Source of the DNA: Roseateles aquatilis
GTDB taxonomy: Bacteria > Pseudomonadota > Gammaproteobacteria > Burkholderiales > Burkholderiaceae_C
Length of the DNA: 64,000 nt
Assembly: GCF_002205645.1 (NCBI RefSeq)
Contig: NZ_NIOF01000001.1
Span: forward strand, 1 to 64,000
Direction of reading: 5' to 3'
Program-made: the position numbers and the translations under genes
Notes under the pieces: generated by a model
Seen by the model: only the letters and a program-made list of their open reading frames with translations
Database searches by the model: none
What the model was told of the DNA's origin: nothing
In this document: in pieces, positions 28,049 to 39,159 of the stretch
Layout: each line of letters opens with the position of its first letter
How positions within the stretch are numbered: position 1 is the first letter of the stretch

Positions 28049-28054
28049 ACTCTA
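28049..28054 (-). promoter_or_regulatory. Candidate -10 of the DUF2141-oxygenase operon
   Basis: TAGAGT followed by GCCTCC, 42 bases before the ATG. The sequence between it and the start shares GATC and TTTCCTGGAGCC with the leader of the EamA gene (31028-31066). Confidence 0.45.
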
Positions 28055-28145
28055 GGCAACCGAAGCCGCACGGGCCGCCGCGTTGAGACGAAACGCTCCG
28101 CCGTGGCGCGAGTGGTCAGCGCGCGTCGCGAACGGCACGGGCCGC

Positions 28146-28181
28146 GAGAGGGAGAGGGAGAGGGAGAGGGAGAGGGAGAGA
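28146..28181 (+). repeat. Hexanucleotide repeat GAGAGG
   Basis: Five perfect GAGAGG copies (28146-28175) and a sixth GAGAGA copy lie in the 267-base gap between the 4-TM gene and the DUF2141 operon, about 100 bases upstream of the operon's candidate promoter. Confidence 0.9.
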
Positions 28182-28273
28182 GCGAGGGACAACCAGGACG
28201 CCGCCACGGCTCACGGCGCACCGCCCCATCGACGGCTCCGTGCCGCGGGCCCCGCCCGCCGTCCGCCGCCAGC

Positions 28274-28714
28274 TCAGACGACGGCGATCCAGCGTCCGCA
28301 GACGATCACCGTGACCCACAGTCCCAGGGACAGCAGGCACTGCCATCGCGCCATGCGGTCCTGCGCGCGCACACCGCCGCGCCAGTGAAACCACAGCGCG
28401 TTCGCGCCCGCGATCAGGATGAGCGCCATCTTCAGGCGCAAGGCGTTGCTGACCCAGAGCTCGTCCGCATGCGCGGAAAACAGCGCCACGCCGGTCACCG
28501 CGCACAGCGCGAAACCCGCCAGCGCCACCGGCACCGACAGCCGCGCCAGCGCCGACGGATCGAGCGCCGTGGCGCGGCCCAGCATGCGCAGCTCGAAGAT
28601 CAGCAAACCGCCGAACAGCGCGGCCAGCCCCATCAGGTGGAGCGTCTCCAGCGCCGGATAGATCCACGGATGGGACAGCACCAGCGCCGCCAGCCCGTTC
28701 CACAGGCTCACCAT
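28274..28714 (-). CDS. Four-TM membrane protein, DUF6644/CopD-like
   Basis: The 146-residue protein has four hydrophobic segments (about 23-43, 57-80, 92-112, 122-143). Conserved-looking residues are His12 region, ETLHLMGLAALFGGLL with a buried His, RLKMALILIAGANALWFHWR and a C-terminal WVTVIVCGRWIA. This matches a group of small 4-TM proteins (DUF6644-like, with some likeness to CopD) where histidines may bind haem or metal; that is inference. It lies 56 bases downstream of the DAHP synthase gene on the same strand and may be its transcriptional partner. Confidence 0.65.
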   Translation of the reverse strand: MVSLWNGLAALVLSHPWIYPALETLHLMGLAALFGGLLIFELRMLGRATALDPSALARLSVPVALAGFALCAVTGVALFSAHADELWVSNALRLKMALILIAGANALWFHWRGGVRAQDRMARWQCLLSLGLWVTVIVCGRWIAVV

Positions 28715-28770
28715 GCGTCAGCGGGCTCGGCTCATCGGCGTCCTCGACTCTGCGCGGGCGGCGGGACCGG

Positions 28771-29904
28771 TCAGGCCGCCCGGCGCTCGCGGCGCTGGCG
28801 CACGGCCTTGGCCAGATCGCGCAACAGCGGCTCGGTCTGGCTCCAGCCCAGGCAGGCGTCGGTGATGGACACGCCCGGCCGCAGGTCGGCCTTGGTCTGG
28901 CCCTCCAGCAGGTCCTGGCGGCCCGGCTGCAGGTGGGACTCGACCATCACGCCGGTGATGCGCGCGTCGCCACCGGCGATCTGCGCGCCGACGTCATGGC
29001 CGACGTCGATCTGGCGCTCGTACTTCTTCGACGAGTTGGCGTGCGAGAAGTCGATCATGAGCTGCTCGCGCAGCCCGGCCGCCTTCAGCACCTCCGCCGC
29101 CGCCTGCACCGAGGCCGCGTCGTAGTTGGGCGCCTTGCCGCCACGCAGGATCAGGTGGCAGTCGTCGTTGCCGCGGGTCTCGAAGATCGCGGCCAGGCCC
29201 ATCTTGGTCATGCCCATGAAGGCGTGGCTGGCGCGCGCGGCCAGCACCGCGTCGGCGGCGATCTTCACCGAGCCGTCGGTGCCGTTCTTGAAGCCCACCG
29301 GGCACGACAGACCGGAGGCGAGCTGGCGATGGCTCTGGCTCTCGGTGGTGCGCGCGCCGATGGCGCCCCAGGCGATCAGGTCCGAGATGTACTGCGGCGA
29401 CAGCAGGTCCAGGAACTCGGTGCCCGCCGGCAGGCCCAGCGCCGTCACGTCCAGCAGCAACTGGCGCGCCAGGCGCAGGCCCTCGTTCATGTGGAAGCTG
29501 CCGTCCAGGTGCGGATCGTTGATGTAGCCCTTCCAGCCGACGGTGGTGCGCGGCTTCTCGAAGTAGACGCGCATCACGATCAGCAGGTCGTCCTGGAGCT
29601 CGTCGCGCAGGTTCTTGAGCAGGCGCGCGTAGTCCATCGCCTGGCCGTGGTCGTGGATCGAGCACGGGCCGACGATGCACAGCAGCCGGTCGTCCTGGCC
29701 GTGCAGCACGGCGCTGATCTCGTGGCGGGCCGACTCGACCACCTGCTGCGACGCCTCGGGCAGCGGCAACTGGTCCAGCAGCAGCGCGGGCGAGATGAGC
29801 GGGCGGACCGCATCGATGCGGGTATCGTCGGTGCGGGTGTCGTCGCGGGTGCTGTCGGCGGTGCCGACTTCGCGATCGTGCTGCGGATGGTCGAGGTTCT
29901 TCAT
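28771..29904 (-). CDS. aroG: 3-deoxy-7-phosphoheptulonate synthase (class I)
   Basis: The 377-residue enzyme condenses PEP and erythrose 4-phosphate to DAHP, the first step of the shikimate pathway. The class I AroF/G/H blocks are clear: LCIVGPCSIHD, VMRVYFEKPRTTVGWKGYIN, AIGARTTESQSHRQLASGL and a metal-site DFSHANSSKKY region. Which amino acid inhibits it cannot be told, so the symbol only marks the family. The first 35 residues, with repeated DDTR units, are not typical and the true start may lie further in. A GATAAT hexamer at 29946-29951 may provide its own promoter. The EamA gene ends 43 bases upstream. Confidence 0.93.
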   Translation of the reverse strand: MKNLDHPQHDREVGTADSTRDDTRTDDTRIDAVRPLISPALLLDQLPLPEASQQVVESARHEISAVLHGQDDRLLCIVGPCSIHDHGQAMDYARLLKNLRDELQDDLLIVMRVYFEKPRTTVGWKGYINDPHLDGSFHMNEGLRLARQLLLDVTALGLPAGTEFLDLLSPQYISDLIAWGAIGARTTESQSHRQLASGLSCPVGFKNGTDGSVKIAADAVLAARASHAFMGMTKMGLAAIFETRGNDDCHLILRGGKAPNYDAASVQAAAEVLKAAGLREQLMIDFSHANSSKKYERQIDVGHDVGAQIAGGDARITGVMVESHLQPGRQDLLEGQTKADLRPGVSITDACLGWSQTEPLLRDLAKAVRQRRERRAA

Positions 29905-29947
29905 GGCGTCGGGCGCGCCCCGAAAGGAGCGGTGAATTAGCCAGGGA

Positions 29948-31027
29948 TTATCTGCCCGCGCGCGTCATCGAGGCCAGTCCCACCGCAATGGCCGTCAGAA
30001 CGAAGCCGGCGACCGACAGCGCGCCCAGGTGCTCGCCCAGGAACGCGGCGCCCATCAGCGCCGAGACGCCGGGGACCAGGTAGAACAGCCGCGCCACCGC
30101 GCCTGCCTGCCCGCGCCGGATCATCACGAACATCAGGCTGAACGCGCCGATCGAGTTCACCAGCGCCAGCCACAGCGTCGAAGCGATCAGCTCGACGCTC
30201 CAGTCCGGCATCGCCTGCTCGCGCCACAACGCCAGCCCGAGCACCGCCAGCGTCGACACCGTCATCTGGATGCCGCTGCCGGTGCGCAGGTCCATGCCGG
30301 CGCAGTAGCGCTTCTGATACAGCGTGCCGGCCACCAGGCCCGCCAGGCCGAGCAGCCCCGCGCCGTAGGCTTGCCACGCGCCGCCGCCCATCGGCCGGCC
30401 GGCGATGACCAGCGCCACGCCGGCCAGCCCGCCCAGCAGCCCCAGCCACTGGCGGCCGGCGAGCCGCTCCGACAGCCACAGGTGCGCGCCCAAGGCCGTG
30501 GCCAGCGGCATCAGGCCGATCATCAGCGCCGCGATGCCGGCCGGCAGCCCCCATTGCAGCGCCGCGTAGATGCCGGAGAAATGCAGCACCTGCATCAGCA
30601 GCCCGACCACGGCCAGGTGGCCCCACTGCCGCGCCGTCTTCGGCCACGGCGCGCGCGTCACCACCGACACGGCCAGCAGCACCAGCGCCGCCAGCCCGAA
30701 ACGCAACGTGAGCAAGGTGAAGGGGCCGGCGTGCGGCAGCGCCAGCTTGCCGGCGATGTAGCCGGTGCTCCAGAGCAGGATGAACAGCACCGGCAGGCTG
30801 AGCGCCACCAGCGCGGCCAGGCCACCGGTGCCGAACGCCTGCGACGACGCCCCGGCCGCCGGCCGGGTGGACATCCGGGTCGTCGTCCGGTTCAGCATCC
30901 TGGTTGGCGTCGGGCTGACGGCGGCGCCGCCGGCGTCGCGCCCCTCACGGAACGCAGCGGTCACGGGGACGGCGGGGGTCGGTGGACGGGGAATCGAGGA
31001 GATCGAGGGGATCGCGGTGGTCGACAT
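29948..31027 (-). CDS. EamA/DMT family exporter
   Basis: The 359-residue inner membrane protein has ten TM helices in two EamA repeats after a 70-residue disordered Pro/Thr/Arg-rich N-terminus. LLWSTGYIAGKLALPHAGPF marks the first repeat and ANSIGAF/LFYLVPGVSALMG the second. DMT exporters move metabolites such as amino acids out of the cell. CTGGAG 7 bases before the ATG supports the long N-terminus. It is divergent from a LysR-type gene and lies directly upstream of the DAHP synthase gene, suggesting export of aromatic compounds; this is inference. Confidence 0.88.
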   Translation of the reverse strand: MSTTAIPSISSIPRPPTPAVPVTAAFREGRDAGGAAVSPTPTRMLNRTTTRMSTRPAAGASSQAFGTGGLAALVALSLPVLFILLWSTGYIAGKLALPHAGPFTLLTLRFGLAALVLLAVSVVTRAPWPKTARQWGHLAVVGLLMQVLHFSGIYAALQWGLPAGIAALMIGLMPLATALGAHLWLSERLAGRQWLGLLGGLAGVALVIAGRPMGGGAWQAYGAGLLGLAGLVAGTLYQKRYCAGMDLRTGSGIQMTVSTLAVLGLALWREQAMPDWSVELIASTLWLALVNSIGAFSLMFVMIRRGQAGAVARLFYLVPGVSALMGAAFLGEHLGALSVAGFVLTAIAVGLASMTRAGR

Positions 31028-31060
31028 GGCGGGCTCCAGGAAATGAATGCCGTGGATCGC

Positions 31061-31089
31061 ACTCTAGGAAGGACGCCTTCAGGACACAA
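31061..31089 (-). promoter_or_regulatory. Promoter of the EamA gene
   Basis: On the minus strand TTGTGT (31084-31089), a spacer of about 17 bases and TAGAGT (31061-31066) form a promoter 34 bases before the ATG. It lies in the LysR/EamA divergent region, where LysR regulators normally bind. Confidence 0.5.
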
Positions 31090-31176
31090 TCCGGCGTTCA
31101 TTCGTTATAGAGTTTCCAGATCGAGAACAATCAGCCACCGGCCGCGGATCCCTCGCGGCCGTCGAGGAGACGACGG

Positions 31177-32166
31177 ATGGGACGACTGGAAGACTTGCAG
31201 GCCTTTGCCCGCGTCGTCGACGCGCGCAGCTTCTCGGGGGCGGCCAAGTTGCTGGGCGCGACCAAGTCCGCCGTCAGCAAGCAGGTGGCCAGGCTGGAGC
31301 AGCAGCTCGGCACGCGCCTGCTGCACCGGACCACCCGCAGCATCAGCGCCACCGCCGAGGGGCGCGGCGTCTACGAGCGCGCGCTGCGGCTGATCGAGGA
31401 GGCGCAGGCGCTGGACGCCGAGCTCGCCGGCCAGCGCGAGCAGCCACGCGGCGTGCTGCGGCTGAGCACCTCCACCGCCTTCGGCAACCTGCAATTCACC
31501 GCGCTGCTGGTGGAGTTCTGCGCCCGGCATCCGCAGCTGCAGGTGGTGCTGGGGCTCAACGACCGTTACGTCGACCTGGCCGAGGAAGGTTTCGACGTCG
31601 TGTTGCGGCTCACCGGCCGACCCAGCCCGGGGCTGGTGGCGCGGCGGCTGGCGGACATCCGCTTCGTGCCCTGCGCGTCGCCCGCTTATCTCGCCGCGCA
31701 GGGCACGCCGCGGGTCGTCGCCGACCTGGCCGATCACCGCTGCCTGCGTTTCGGCTACCTGCACGCGCCGGAGCGCTGGCGCTTTCGCCATGCGGTGGAC
31801 GGCGAGGCGGAGGTGGAGATCTCCGGCACGCTCCGCTTCGAAAGCGGCCTGACCGCCAACAGCAGCGAATCGCTGCGCGTGGCGGCGCTCGCCGGCATGG
31901 GCGTGGCGGTGCTGCCGACCTATGCCATCGGCGCCGACCTGCGCGCGGGCCGCCTGACCGCCCTGCTGCCGGACTGGACGCCGCTGGGCGGACCGGCGGA
32001 GGCGAACGTGCTCTACGCGGTCTACCTGCCCAGCCGCTTCCCCAGTCCGAAGGTGCGCGCGCTGATCGACTTCATGGTCGAGCAGTTCGGCGACGTACCG
32101 CCGTGGGATCGGCCACCGAGCGACGAGCCCGGCGTCGATCGGGCCGCGGCGCCCGGCGCGGGCTGA
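31177..32166 (+). CDS. LysR-type transcriptional regulator
   Basis: The 329-residue protein has an N-terminal winged helix-turn-helix (about 3-62, FARVVDARSFSGAAKLLGAT then SAVSKQVARLEQQLGTRLL) and a periplasmic-binding-protein-like effector domain (about 90-295). It is of the common DsdC/CrgA-like subgroup in Burkholderiales with RTTRSISATAEG after the DNA-binding region. The effector is unknown. The divergent position to the EamA exporter gene, 149 bases away, suggests it controls the exporter and perhaps the DAHP synthase. A TATAGAGT stretch at 31106-31113 may be its -10. Confidence 0.92.
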   Translation: MGRLEDLQAFARVVDARSFSGAAKLLGATKSAVSKQVARLEQQLGTRLLHRTTRSISATAEGRGVYERALRLIEEAQALDAELAGQREQPRGVLRLSTSTAFGNLQFTALLVEFCARHPQLQVVLGLNDRYVDLAEEGFDVVLRLTGRPSPGLVARRLADIRFVPCASPAYLAAQGTPRVVADLADHRCLRFGYLHAPERWRFRHAVDGEAEVEISGTLRFESGLTANSSESLRVAALAGMGVAVLPTYAIGADLRAGRLTALLPDWTPLGGPAEANVLYAVYLPSRFPSPKVRALIDFMVEQFGDVPPWDRPPSDEPGVDRAAAPGAG

Positions 32167-32276
32167 GAAATCCCGCCGCGTCAAGCCTGCAACGGCCCGA
32201 ACGAGCTAGGGCGAGTCCCCCATCACCGTTCGCACGCCGTGAGTAGCCGGGCGACGGGCGATCCAGGGGCCGATGA

Positions 32277-32282
32277 GACAAT
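32277..32282 (+). promoter_or_regulatory. Candidate -10 of pyrD
   Basis: GACAAT, then GCCGCCCC, ATC and the ATG of pyrD. Transcription would start within about 3 bases of the initiation codon. Confidence 0.4.
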
Positions 32283-32293
32283 GCCGCCCCATC

Positions 32294-33334
32294 ATGTCTC
32301 TGATTCCCTACGGCCTCGCCCGTCCCTTCCTGTTCGGCATGGATCCCGAACATGCCCACGAATTGACGCTGGGCAGCATCGCCCGCCTCCAGAACACGCC
32401 CGCCCAGTGCGCCTGGGCGCAGGCCCGGGTACAGGACCCGGTCACCGTCGCCGGCCTGACCTTCCCGAACCGCGTCGGCCTGGCGGCCGGGCTGGACAAG
32501 AACGGCCGCTGCATCGACGGCCTGGGCGCGATGGGCTTCGGCTTCATCGAGGTCGGCACCGTCACGCCCAAGGCGCAGCCGGGCAACGACAAGCCGCGCA
32601 TGTTCCGCCTGCCCGCCCGGCAGGCGCTGATCAACCGGCTGGGCTTCAACAACGAGGGGCTGGACGCGTTCATCGCCAACGTGAAGCGCTCGCACAGCTT
32701 CCGGCATCACGGCGGGCTGCTGGGCCTGAACATCGGCAAGAACGCGGCCACGCCGATCGAGCGGGCCGTCGACGACTACCTGATCGGCCTGGAAGGCGTC
32801 TTCCCGCACGCCGACTACATCACCGTCAACATCTCCAGCCCCAACACCAAGAACCTGCGCCAGCTGCAGAGCGACGAGGCGCTGGATGCGCTGCTCGGCC
32901 CGCTGCAGACTCGCCGGCTGGCGCTGCAGGACGCCAGCGGCCGCACGGTGCCGCTGTTCGTGAAGATCGCTCCCGACCTGGACGAGGATCAAGTGGCCGT
33001 CATCGCGGCCAGCCTGCAACGCCACGGCATCGACGGCGTGATCGCCACCAACACGACGATCGCCCGCGACGCGGTGCAAGGCCTGCCGCATGCGAACGAA
33101 ACCGGCGGCCTGTCCGGCGCGCCGGTCTTCGAGGCCAGCAATCGCGTCATCCGCCTGTTGCGCTCGGCGCTGGGCGGCGGCTTCCCCATCATCGGCGTGG
33201 GCGGCGTGCTCAGCGGCGAGGACGCACGCGCCAAGCTGCAGGCCGGCGCGGACCTGGTCCAGCTCTACACCGGCCTGATCTACAAGGGCCCGGCGCTGGT
33301 GCCGGAATGCGCGAAGGCGCTGGCGCGGCTCTGA
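32294..33334 (+). CDS. pyrD: Dihydroorotate dehydrogenase (quinone), class 2
   Basis: The 346-residue flavoprotein oxidises dihydroorotate to orotate in pyrimidine synthesis, passing electrons to ubiquinone at the inner membrane. The class 2 N-terminal helical extension ([23 protein letters not shown]) is present. [15 protein letters not shown], the [11 protein letters not shown] segment with the catalytic Ser, VNTLGFNN-like [10 protein letters not shown] and [12 protein letters not shown] (phosphate/FMN binding) follow. Length matches E. coli PyrD. It stands alone and converges on parC, with a shared terminator between them. Confidence 0.96.
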   Translation: MSLIPYGLARPFLFGMDPEHAHELTLGSIARLQNTPAQCAWAQARVQDPVTVAGLTFPNRVGLAAGLDKNGRCIDGLGAMGFGFIEVGTVTPKAQPGNDKPRMFRLPARQALINRLGFNNEGLDAFIANVKRSHSFRHHGGLLGLNIGKNAATPIERAVDDYLIGLEGVFPHADYITVNISSPNTKNLRQLQSDEALDALLGPLQTRRLALQDASGRTVPLFVKIAPDLDEDQVAVIAASLQRHGIDGVIATNTTIARDAVQGLPHANETGGLSGAPVFEASNRVIRLLRSALGGGFPIIGVGGVLSGEDARAKLQAGADLVQLYTGLIYKGPALVPECAKALARL

Positions 33335-33362
33335 AGGCGGCCCGCTGACACCTCGTCGCGGC

Positions 33363-33391
33363 GAGCCGAGCCGAGCCGAGCCGAGCCGAGC
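33363..33391 (+). repeat. Pentanucleotide repeat GAGCC
   Basis: Five perfect GAGCC copies plus GAGC stand about 30 bases after the pyrD stop, before the terminator. A further short CATCRCGG repeat follows at about 33398-33422. Confidence 0.9.
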
Positions 33392-33442
33392 AGGATGCCA
33401 TCGCGGCATCACGGCATCACGACGAGCAGACGACCTCAACGG

Positions 33443-33473
33443 AAAACGCCGGCGCAAGGGCCGGCGTTTTTCA
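33443..33473 (+). terminator. Bidirectional terminator between pyrD and parC
   Basis: AAAACGCCGGC, a loop and GCCGGCGTTTTT form an intrinsic terminator usable on both strands, between the convergent pyrD and parC genes. Confidence 0.88.
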
Positions 33474-33497
33474 TGGGGCGAGGCCCGGCCGCGAGGA

Positions 33498-35861
33498 TCA
33501 GCCGGTGATCAGGCGCAACGGCTTCTGCATCACGTCGGCCGGCTTGCCCTTCTTCGCGCGCTTGCCTGCGAAGGCAGCCAGCGACACGCCCTTGAGCATC
33601 TCGTCCTTGGGCTTGCCGCCACGCGCGGTGCCGCTGACCAACAACTGCGTCGTGAAGGCGGCCACGCTCAGGAGCAGGTCCTTCGCGTCCAGGTCGATCA
33701 GCGTCAGGCCACGCCCGCCCTTGGGCTGGTGCTTGAGCTCGTCGATCGCGAAGGTCAGCAGACGCCCCCCCACGGTGAGGCAGGCGACCTGCACGCCGGC
33801 GACCGCGCCGGCGGGCACCACGGCCGGCGGCAGCGGACGTTCCTCGCCTTCCAGGCTGAGGAAGCTCTTGCCGGCCTTCTGCCGGCCGACCAGGTCGCCG
33901 ACCTCCGCCACCAGGCCGAAGCCGCCGGTCCCCGCCAGCACCAGCCGCTGCGTCGCCGCGCCGGCGAAGTAGTGCGCGATCTGCGAGCCCGACTCCAGCT
34001 CGATCAGCGTCGTGATCGGTTGGCCGTCGCCGCGCCCGCCCGGCAGCGCCGAGACCGGCACCGAGTAGGCCCGGCCGTTGGTGCCCAGCACCACCAGCGG
34101 ATCGACGCTGCGGCACGGGAACACGCCGTACAGCGAGTCGCCCGACTTGAAGGCGAGCGCCGCCGGATCCACCTCGTGACCCTTGAGCGCCCGCACCCAG
34201 CCCTTGAGACTGACGACGACCGTCACCGGCTCGTCGACGATGCGCACCTCGGCCACCGCGCGCTTGTCCTCCAGGATCAGCGTGCGGCGATCGTCGCCAT
34301 ACTGCTTGTGGTCGGCCTCGATCTCCTTGATCACCGTGCGGCGCAGCACCGACGGATTGCCCAGGATCTCCTCCAGCTTGCCGGCTTCCTCGCGCAGTTG
34401 CTTGAGCTCCTGTTCGATCTTGATGAACTCCAGTCGCGCCAGTTGGCGCAGCCGGATTTCGAGGATGTCCTCGGCCTGGCGCTCGCTGAGCTTGAAGGTC
34501 TCGATCAGCGCGGGCTTGGGCTCGTCCGAGTTGCGGATGAGCGCGATGACCTCGTCGATGTGCAGCAGGATCTGGTGGCGGCCTTCCAGGATGTGGATGC
34601 GGTCACGCACCTTGTCCAGGCGATGCTGCGTGCGCCGCGTCACCGTGTTCAGCCGGAAGCCGATCCACTCGGTGAGGATCTTGCGCAGCGTCTTGGGCAT
34701 GGGCCGGCCGTCGTCCCCGACCATCGTCAGGTTCATCGACGCCGAGGTCTCCAGGCTGGTGTGCGCCAGCAGCGTGTTGATCAGCTCCTGCTGCTCGACC
34801 GCACGGCTCTTGGGCTCGAACACCAGCCGCACCTTCGCGTCCTTGTTGGACTCGTCGCGCGCCTTGTCCAGCACCGCCAGCACCGAGCCCTTGAGCTGCA
34901 ACTGCTCGGCGGTCACCGTCTTCTTGCCGGTCTTGACCTTGGGATTGGTCAGTTCCTCGATCTCCTCCAGCACCTTCTGCGTGCTGACGCCGTGCGGCAG
35001 CTCGGTGACGACGAGCTGCCACTGGCCGCGCGCCAGGTCTTCGATCTTCCAGCGCGCCCGCAGCTTCAGGCTGCCCCGGCCGGAGTTGTAGGCCGCGCGG
35101 ATCTCGTCGGCGGAGCTGATCAGCTGACCGCCGCCCGGATAGTCCGGGCCCTTGATCTTGTCGAACAGCTCATCGTCGCTGGCGTCGGGCCGCTTGAGCA
35201 GCAGCACCGCCGCCTCGGCGACCTCCCGCAGGTTGTGGCTGGGGACTTCCGTCGCCATGCCCACCGCGATGCCCGACGCACCGTTCAGCAACACGAACGG
35301 CAGCCGCGCGGGCAGCTCCCGGGGTTCCTCGAAGGAGCCGTCGTAGTTGGGCTGGAAGTCGACCGTGCCCATGTCGAGCTCGTCCAGCAGCAGCCGCGCG
35401 TAAGGCGACAGGCGCGCTTCCGTGTACCGCATCGCAGCGGCGCCGTCACCGTCCCGGCTGCCGAAGTTGCCCTGGCCGTCGACCAGCGGATAACGCTGGC
35501 TGAAGTCCTGCGCCATGCGCACCAGCGCGTCGTACGCCGCCTGGTCGCCGTGCGGGTGGTATTTACCGAGCACGTCGCCCACCACGCGGGCGCTCTTCAC
35601 CGCCTTGGCGCCGCTGGTGCCGGAGAACACCAGCCCCATGCGCTCCATCGTGAACAGGATGCGGCGCTGCACCGGCTTCTGGCCGTCGCTGTAGGCCGGC
35701 AGCGCGCGGCCCTTCACCACCGACAGCGCGTACTCCAGGTAGGCCTGCTGCGCGTACTGCGCCAGCGTCAGCGCATCGCCCGACGGCGATTGACCGCCGG
35801 GTCCGCCCGCGCCGCCCTGCGTCTCGAAATCAAAAGTCTCTTGGTTCATCTCTCTCTTCAT
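33498..35861 (-). CDS. parC: DNA topoisomerase IV subunit A
   Basis: The 787-residue subunit cuts and rejoins DNA; with ParE it decatenates daughter chromosomes. The catalytic tyrosine is Tyr146 in [11 protein letters not shown], preceded by the winged-helix GKYHPHGD (99-106). At the quinolone-contact sites the sequence is D-Q-A-A-Y-D (106-111), i.e. Gln and Asp where E. coli has Ser80 and Glu84. The C-terminal part is a beta-pinwheel with repeated blade motifs ([34 protein letters not shown]). A start at MNQETF (35849) is also possible. It is the last gene of the parE cluster, 43 bases after the lytic transglycosylase gene. Confidence 0.95.
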   Translation of the reverse strand: MKREMNQETFDFETQGGAGGPGGQSPSGDALTLAQYAQQAYLEYALSVVKGRALPAYSDGQKPVQRRILFTMERMGLVFSGTSGAKAVKSARVVGDVLGKYHPHGDQAAYDALVRMAQDFSQRYPLVDGQGNFGSRDGDGAAAMRYTEARLSPYARLLLDELDMGTVDFQPNYDGSFEEPRELPARLPFVLLNGASGIAVGMATEVPSHNLREVAEAAVLLLKRPDASDDELFDKIKGPDYPGGGQLISSADEIRAAYNSGRGSLKLRARWKIEDLARGQWQLVVTELPHGVSTQKVLEEIEELTNPKVKTGKKTVTAEQLQLKGSVLAVLDKARDESNKDAKVRLVFEPKSRAVEQQELINTLLAHTSLETSASMNLTMVGDDGRPMPKTLRKILTEWIGFRLNTVTRRTQHRLDKVRDRIHILEGRHQILLHIDEVIALIRNSDEPKPALIETFKLSERQAEDILEIRLRQLARLEFIKIEQELKQLREEAGKLEEILGNPSVLRRTVIKEIEADHKQYGDDRRTLILEDKRAVAEVRIVDEPVTVVVSLKGWVRALKGHEVDPAALAFKSGDSLYGVFPCRSVDPLVVLGTNGRAYSVPVSALPGGRGDGQPITTLIELESGSQIAHYFAGAATQRLVLAGTGGFGLVAEVGDLVGRQKAGKSFLSLEGEERPLPPAVVPAGAVAGVQVACLTVGGRLLTFAIDELKHQPKGGRGLTLIDLDAKDLLLSVAAFTTQLLVSGTARGGKPKDEMLKGVSLAAFAGKRAKKGKPADVMQKPLRLITG

Positions 35862-35904
35862 GCCGGCCGGGACCGGTCGTTCGAATCTCTCTAAGGGCGC
35901 CGCC

Positions 35905-36603
35905 TCAACGCTGCGGGACGACGACCATGGTCATTTGCTTGGCCTGCGCGCCCAGGCTGCGCTGCAGCAGCGCCCAGTACAGCTCCAGCACCAGATGGAC
36001 GTGAGCTTGCGTCTCGTCGATGTCGGGCATTTGACCGCCAGCCCGTCGCACCGCGCCCTCGCCGGCGTTCCAGGCGGCCAGCGCCGCGTCGATGCGGCCG
36101 AATCGCCGCGTCAGGTCGGCCAGCATGCGCGCGCCGATCAGCACGTTGGTGCGGGCCTCCAGCAGCGGCGCCGGGCGGCGCAGTTCCTCGGCCGTCGCGT
36201 AACGCTGCGCCGTCGCGGGCGTGATCTGCATCAGCCCGGTGGCGCCGCGCGGCGAGACCGCGTCGGCCTTGAAGCCGGACTCCACCGCGATGATGGCCTT
36301 GAGCAGCTCCACATCCACGCCGGTGGCCGCGGCGGCCTCGCGCAGGTAGGGCTGCACCGCCTTGGCCTCCGGCGCGATGTCCAGCCAGGTCAGCATGCGC
36401 TGGCCATGGTCGGTCTTGCCCGGCACGCGCTGGATGCCGCCCAGCGCCCCCATCACCGGCTGGAAGCGGCTGTCCACCTGCATCGGCGCGAAGTGGGCGA
36501 TGCCGTCGGCGTCGACGTAGCCCCACAGCTCCGCATGCGCCGGCGCCGCGCCGGCCGCGAAGGCGGCCGCGATCGCGGCCGCGAGGCGACGTCGGCGGCT
36601 CAT
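35905..36603 (-). CDS. Periplasmic lytic transglycosylase (SLT domain) with DUF4124-like N-terminus
   Basis: The 232-residue protein has a signal peptide (1-24, ending APAHA), a short DUF4124-like segment ([15 protein letters not shown]) and a GH23 lytic transglycosylase domain. The catalytic Glu lies in [18 protein letters not shown], followed by [11 protein letters not shown] and the [10 protein letters not shown] block. It should cleave the glycan of murein to anhydro-muropeptides. It overlaps the acetyltransferase gene by 4 bases (ATGA) and is placed between parE and parC, so cell wall opening may be co-expressed with chromosome decatenation. Confidence 0.9.
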   Translation of the reverse strand: MSRRRRLAAAIAAAFAAGAAPAHAELWGYVDADGIAHFAPMQVDSRFQPVMGALGGIQRVPGKTDHGQRMLTWLDIAPEAKAVQPYLREAAAATGVDVELLKAIIAVESGFKADAVSPRGATGLMQITPATAQRYATAEELRRPAPLLEARTNVLIGARMLADLTRRFGRIDAALAAWNAGEGAVRRAGGQMPDIDETQAHVHLVLELYWALLQRSLGAQAKQMTMVVVPQR

Positions 36604-37145
36604 GCCTGCCCCAGCCCTTGCGCGAGGCGCGCCTCGTACTCGCGCCGCAGCAGCGACATCACGATCAGGTCGTCATAACCCGCGCCGTCGCCGATGTCGC
36701 CCTCGGCCGGCTCGACCCGCACGCATTCGCGCAGGCGACCTTCCTCGACATACCCCTCGCTGCGGTACAGCGCCTGCGCGCGCGTGTTGCGGCCCTTCAC
36801 ATCCAGCCAGAAGCGATGCGCACCGAGCTGCTCGAAGGCCATCTTCTGCAGCAGCCGCACGCAGCGTCGACCGATGCCCTGCCCCTTGGGACCGAGCACG
36901 ATGCGCTTGAGCTCCACCGAGTGATTGGGGTTGCGACAGCCCTGCAGGATGACGAAGCCGGTGCGTTGCGCATCCAGCTCCACGATGAAATGCCGCGCGT
37001 CCGGAAAACGGATCGCGCCCTCGTGCTGCGTGCGCTCCCACGGCGTGATGAAGGGCCGGTTGCCCGCGTCCTGCTCCACGCCGACGACGAAGTCCAGGTC
37101 GGACAGCATCGTCGGGCGCAGGGTGACGCGGTGGGCGGTCATCAT
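36600..37145 (-). CDS. GNAT family N-acetyltransferase
   Basis: The 181-residue protein is a GNAT acetyltransferase of the RimJ/RimL type. LKRIVLGPKGQGIGRRCVRLLQK contains the acetyl-CoA pyrophosphate loop (Q/RxxGxG/A), and HRFWLDVKGRNTRAQALYRSEGYVEEG is the usual C-terminal part. The substrate is unknown. Two ATG codons in a row (37145 and 37142) make the exact start uncertain. It begins 5 bases after the parE stop and overlaps the transglycosylase gene by 4 bases, so all four genes of the cluster are coupled. Confidence 0.88.
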   Translation of the reverse strand: MMTAHRVTLRPTMLSDLDFVVGVEQDAGNRPFITPWERTQHEGAIRFPDARHFIVELDAQRTGFVILQGCRNPNHSVELKRIVLGPKGQGIGRRCVRLLQKMAFEQLGAHRFWLDVKGRNTRAQALYRSEGYVEEGRLRECVRVEPAEGDIGDGAGYDDLIVMSLLRREYEARLAQGLGQA

Positions 37146-37150
37146 GGTCG

Positions 37151-39151
<2,001 letters not shown>

Positions 39152-39159
39152 GGGGCGCG

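Noticed and set aside
28146-28181. Possible CRISPR-like direct repeats
   Set aside because: Units are contiguous hexamers without spacers.
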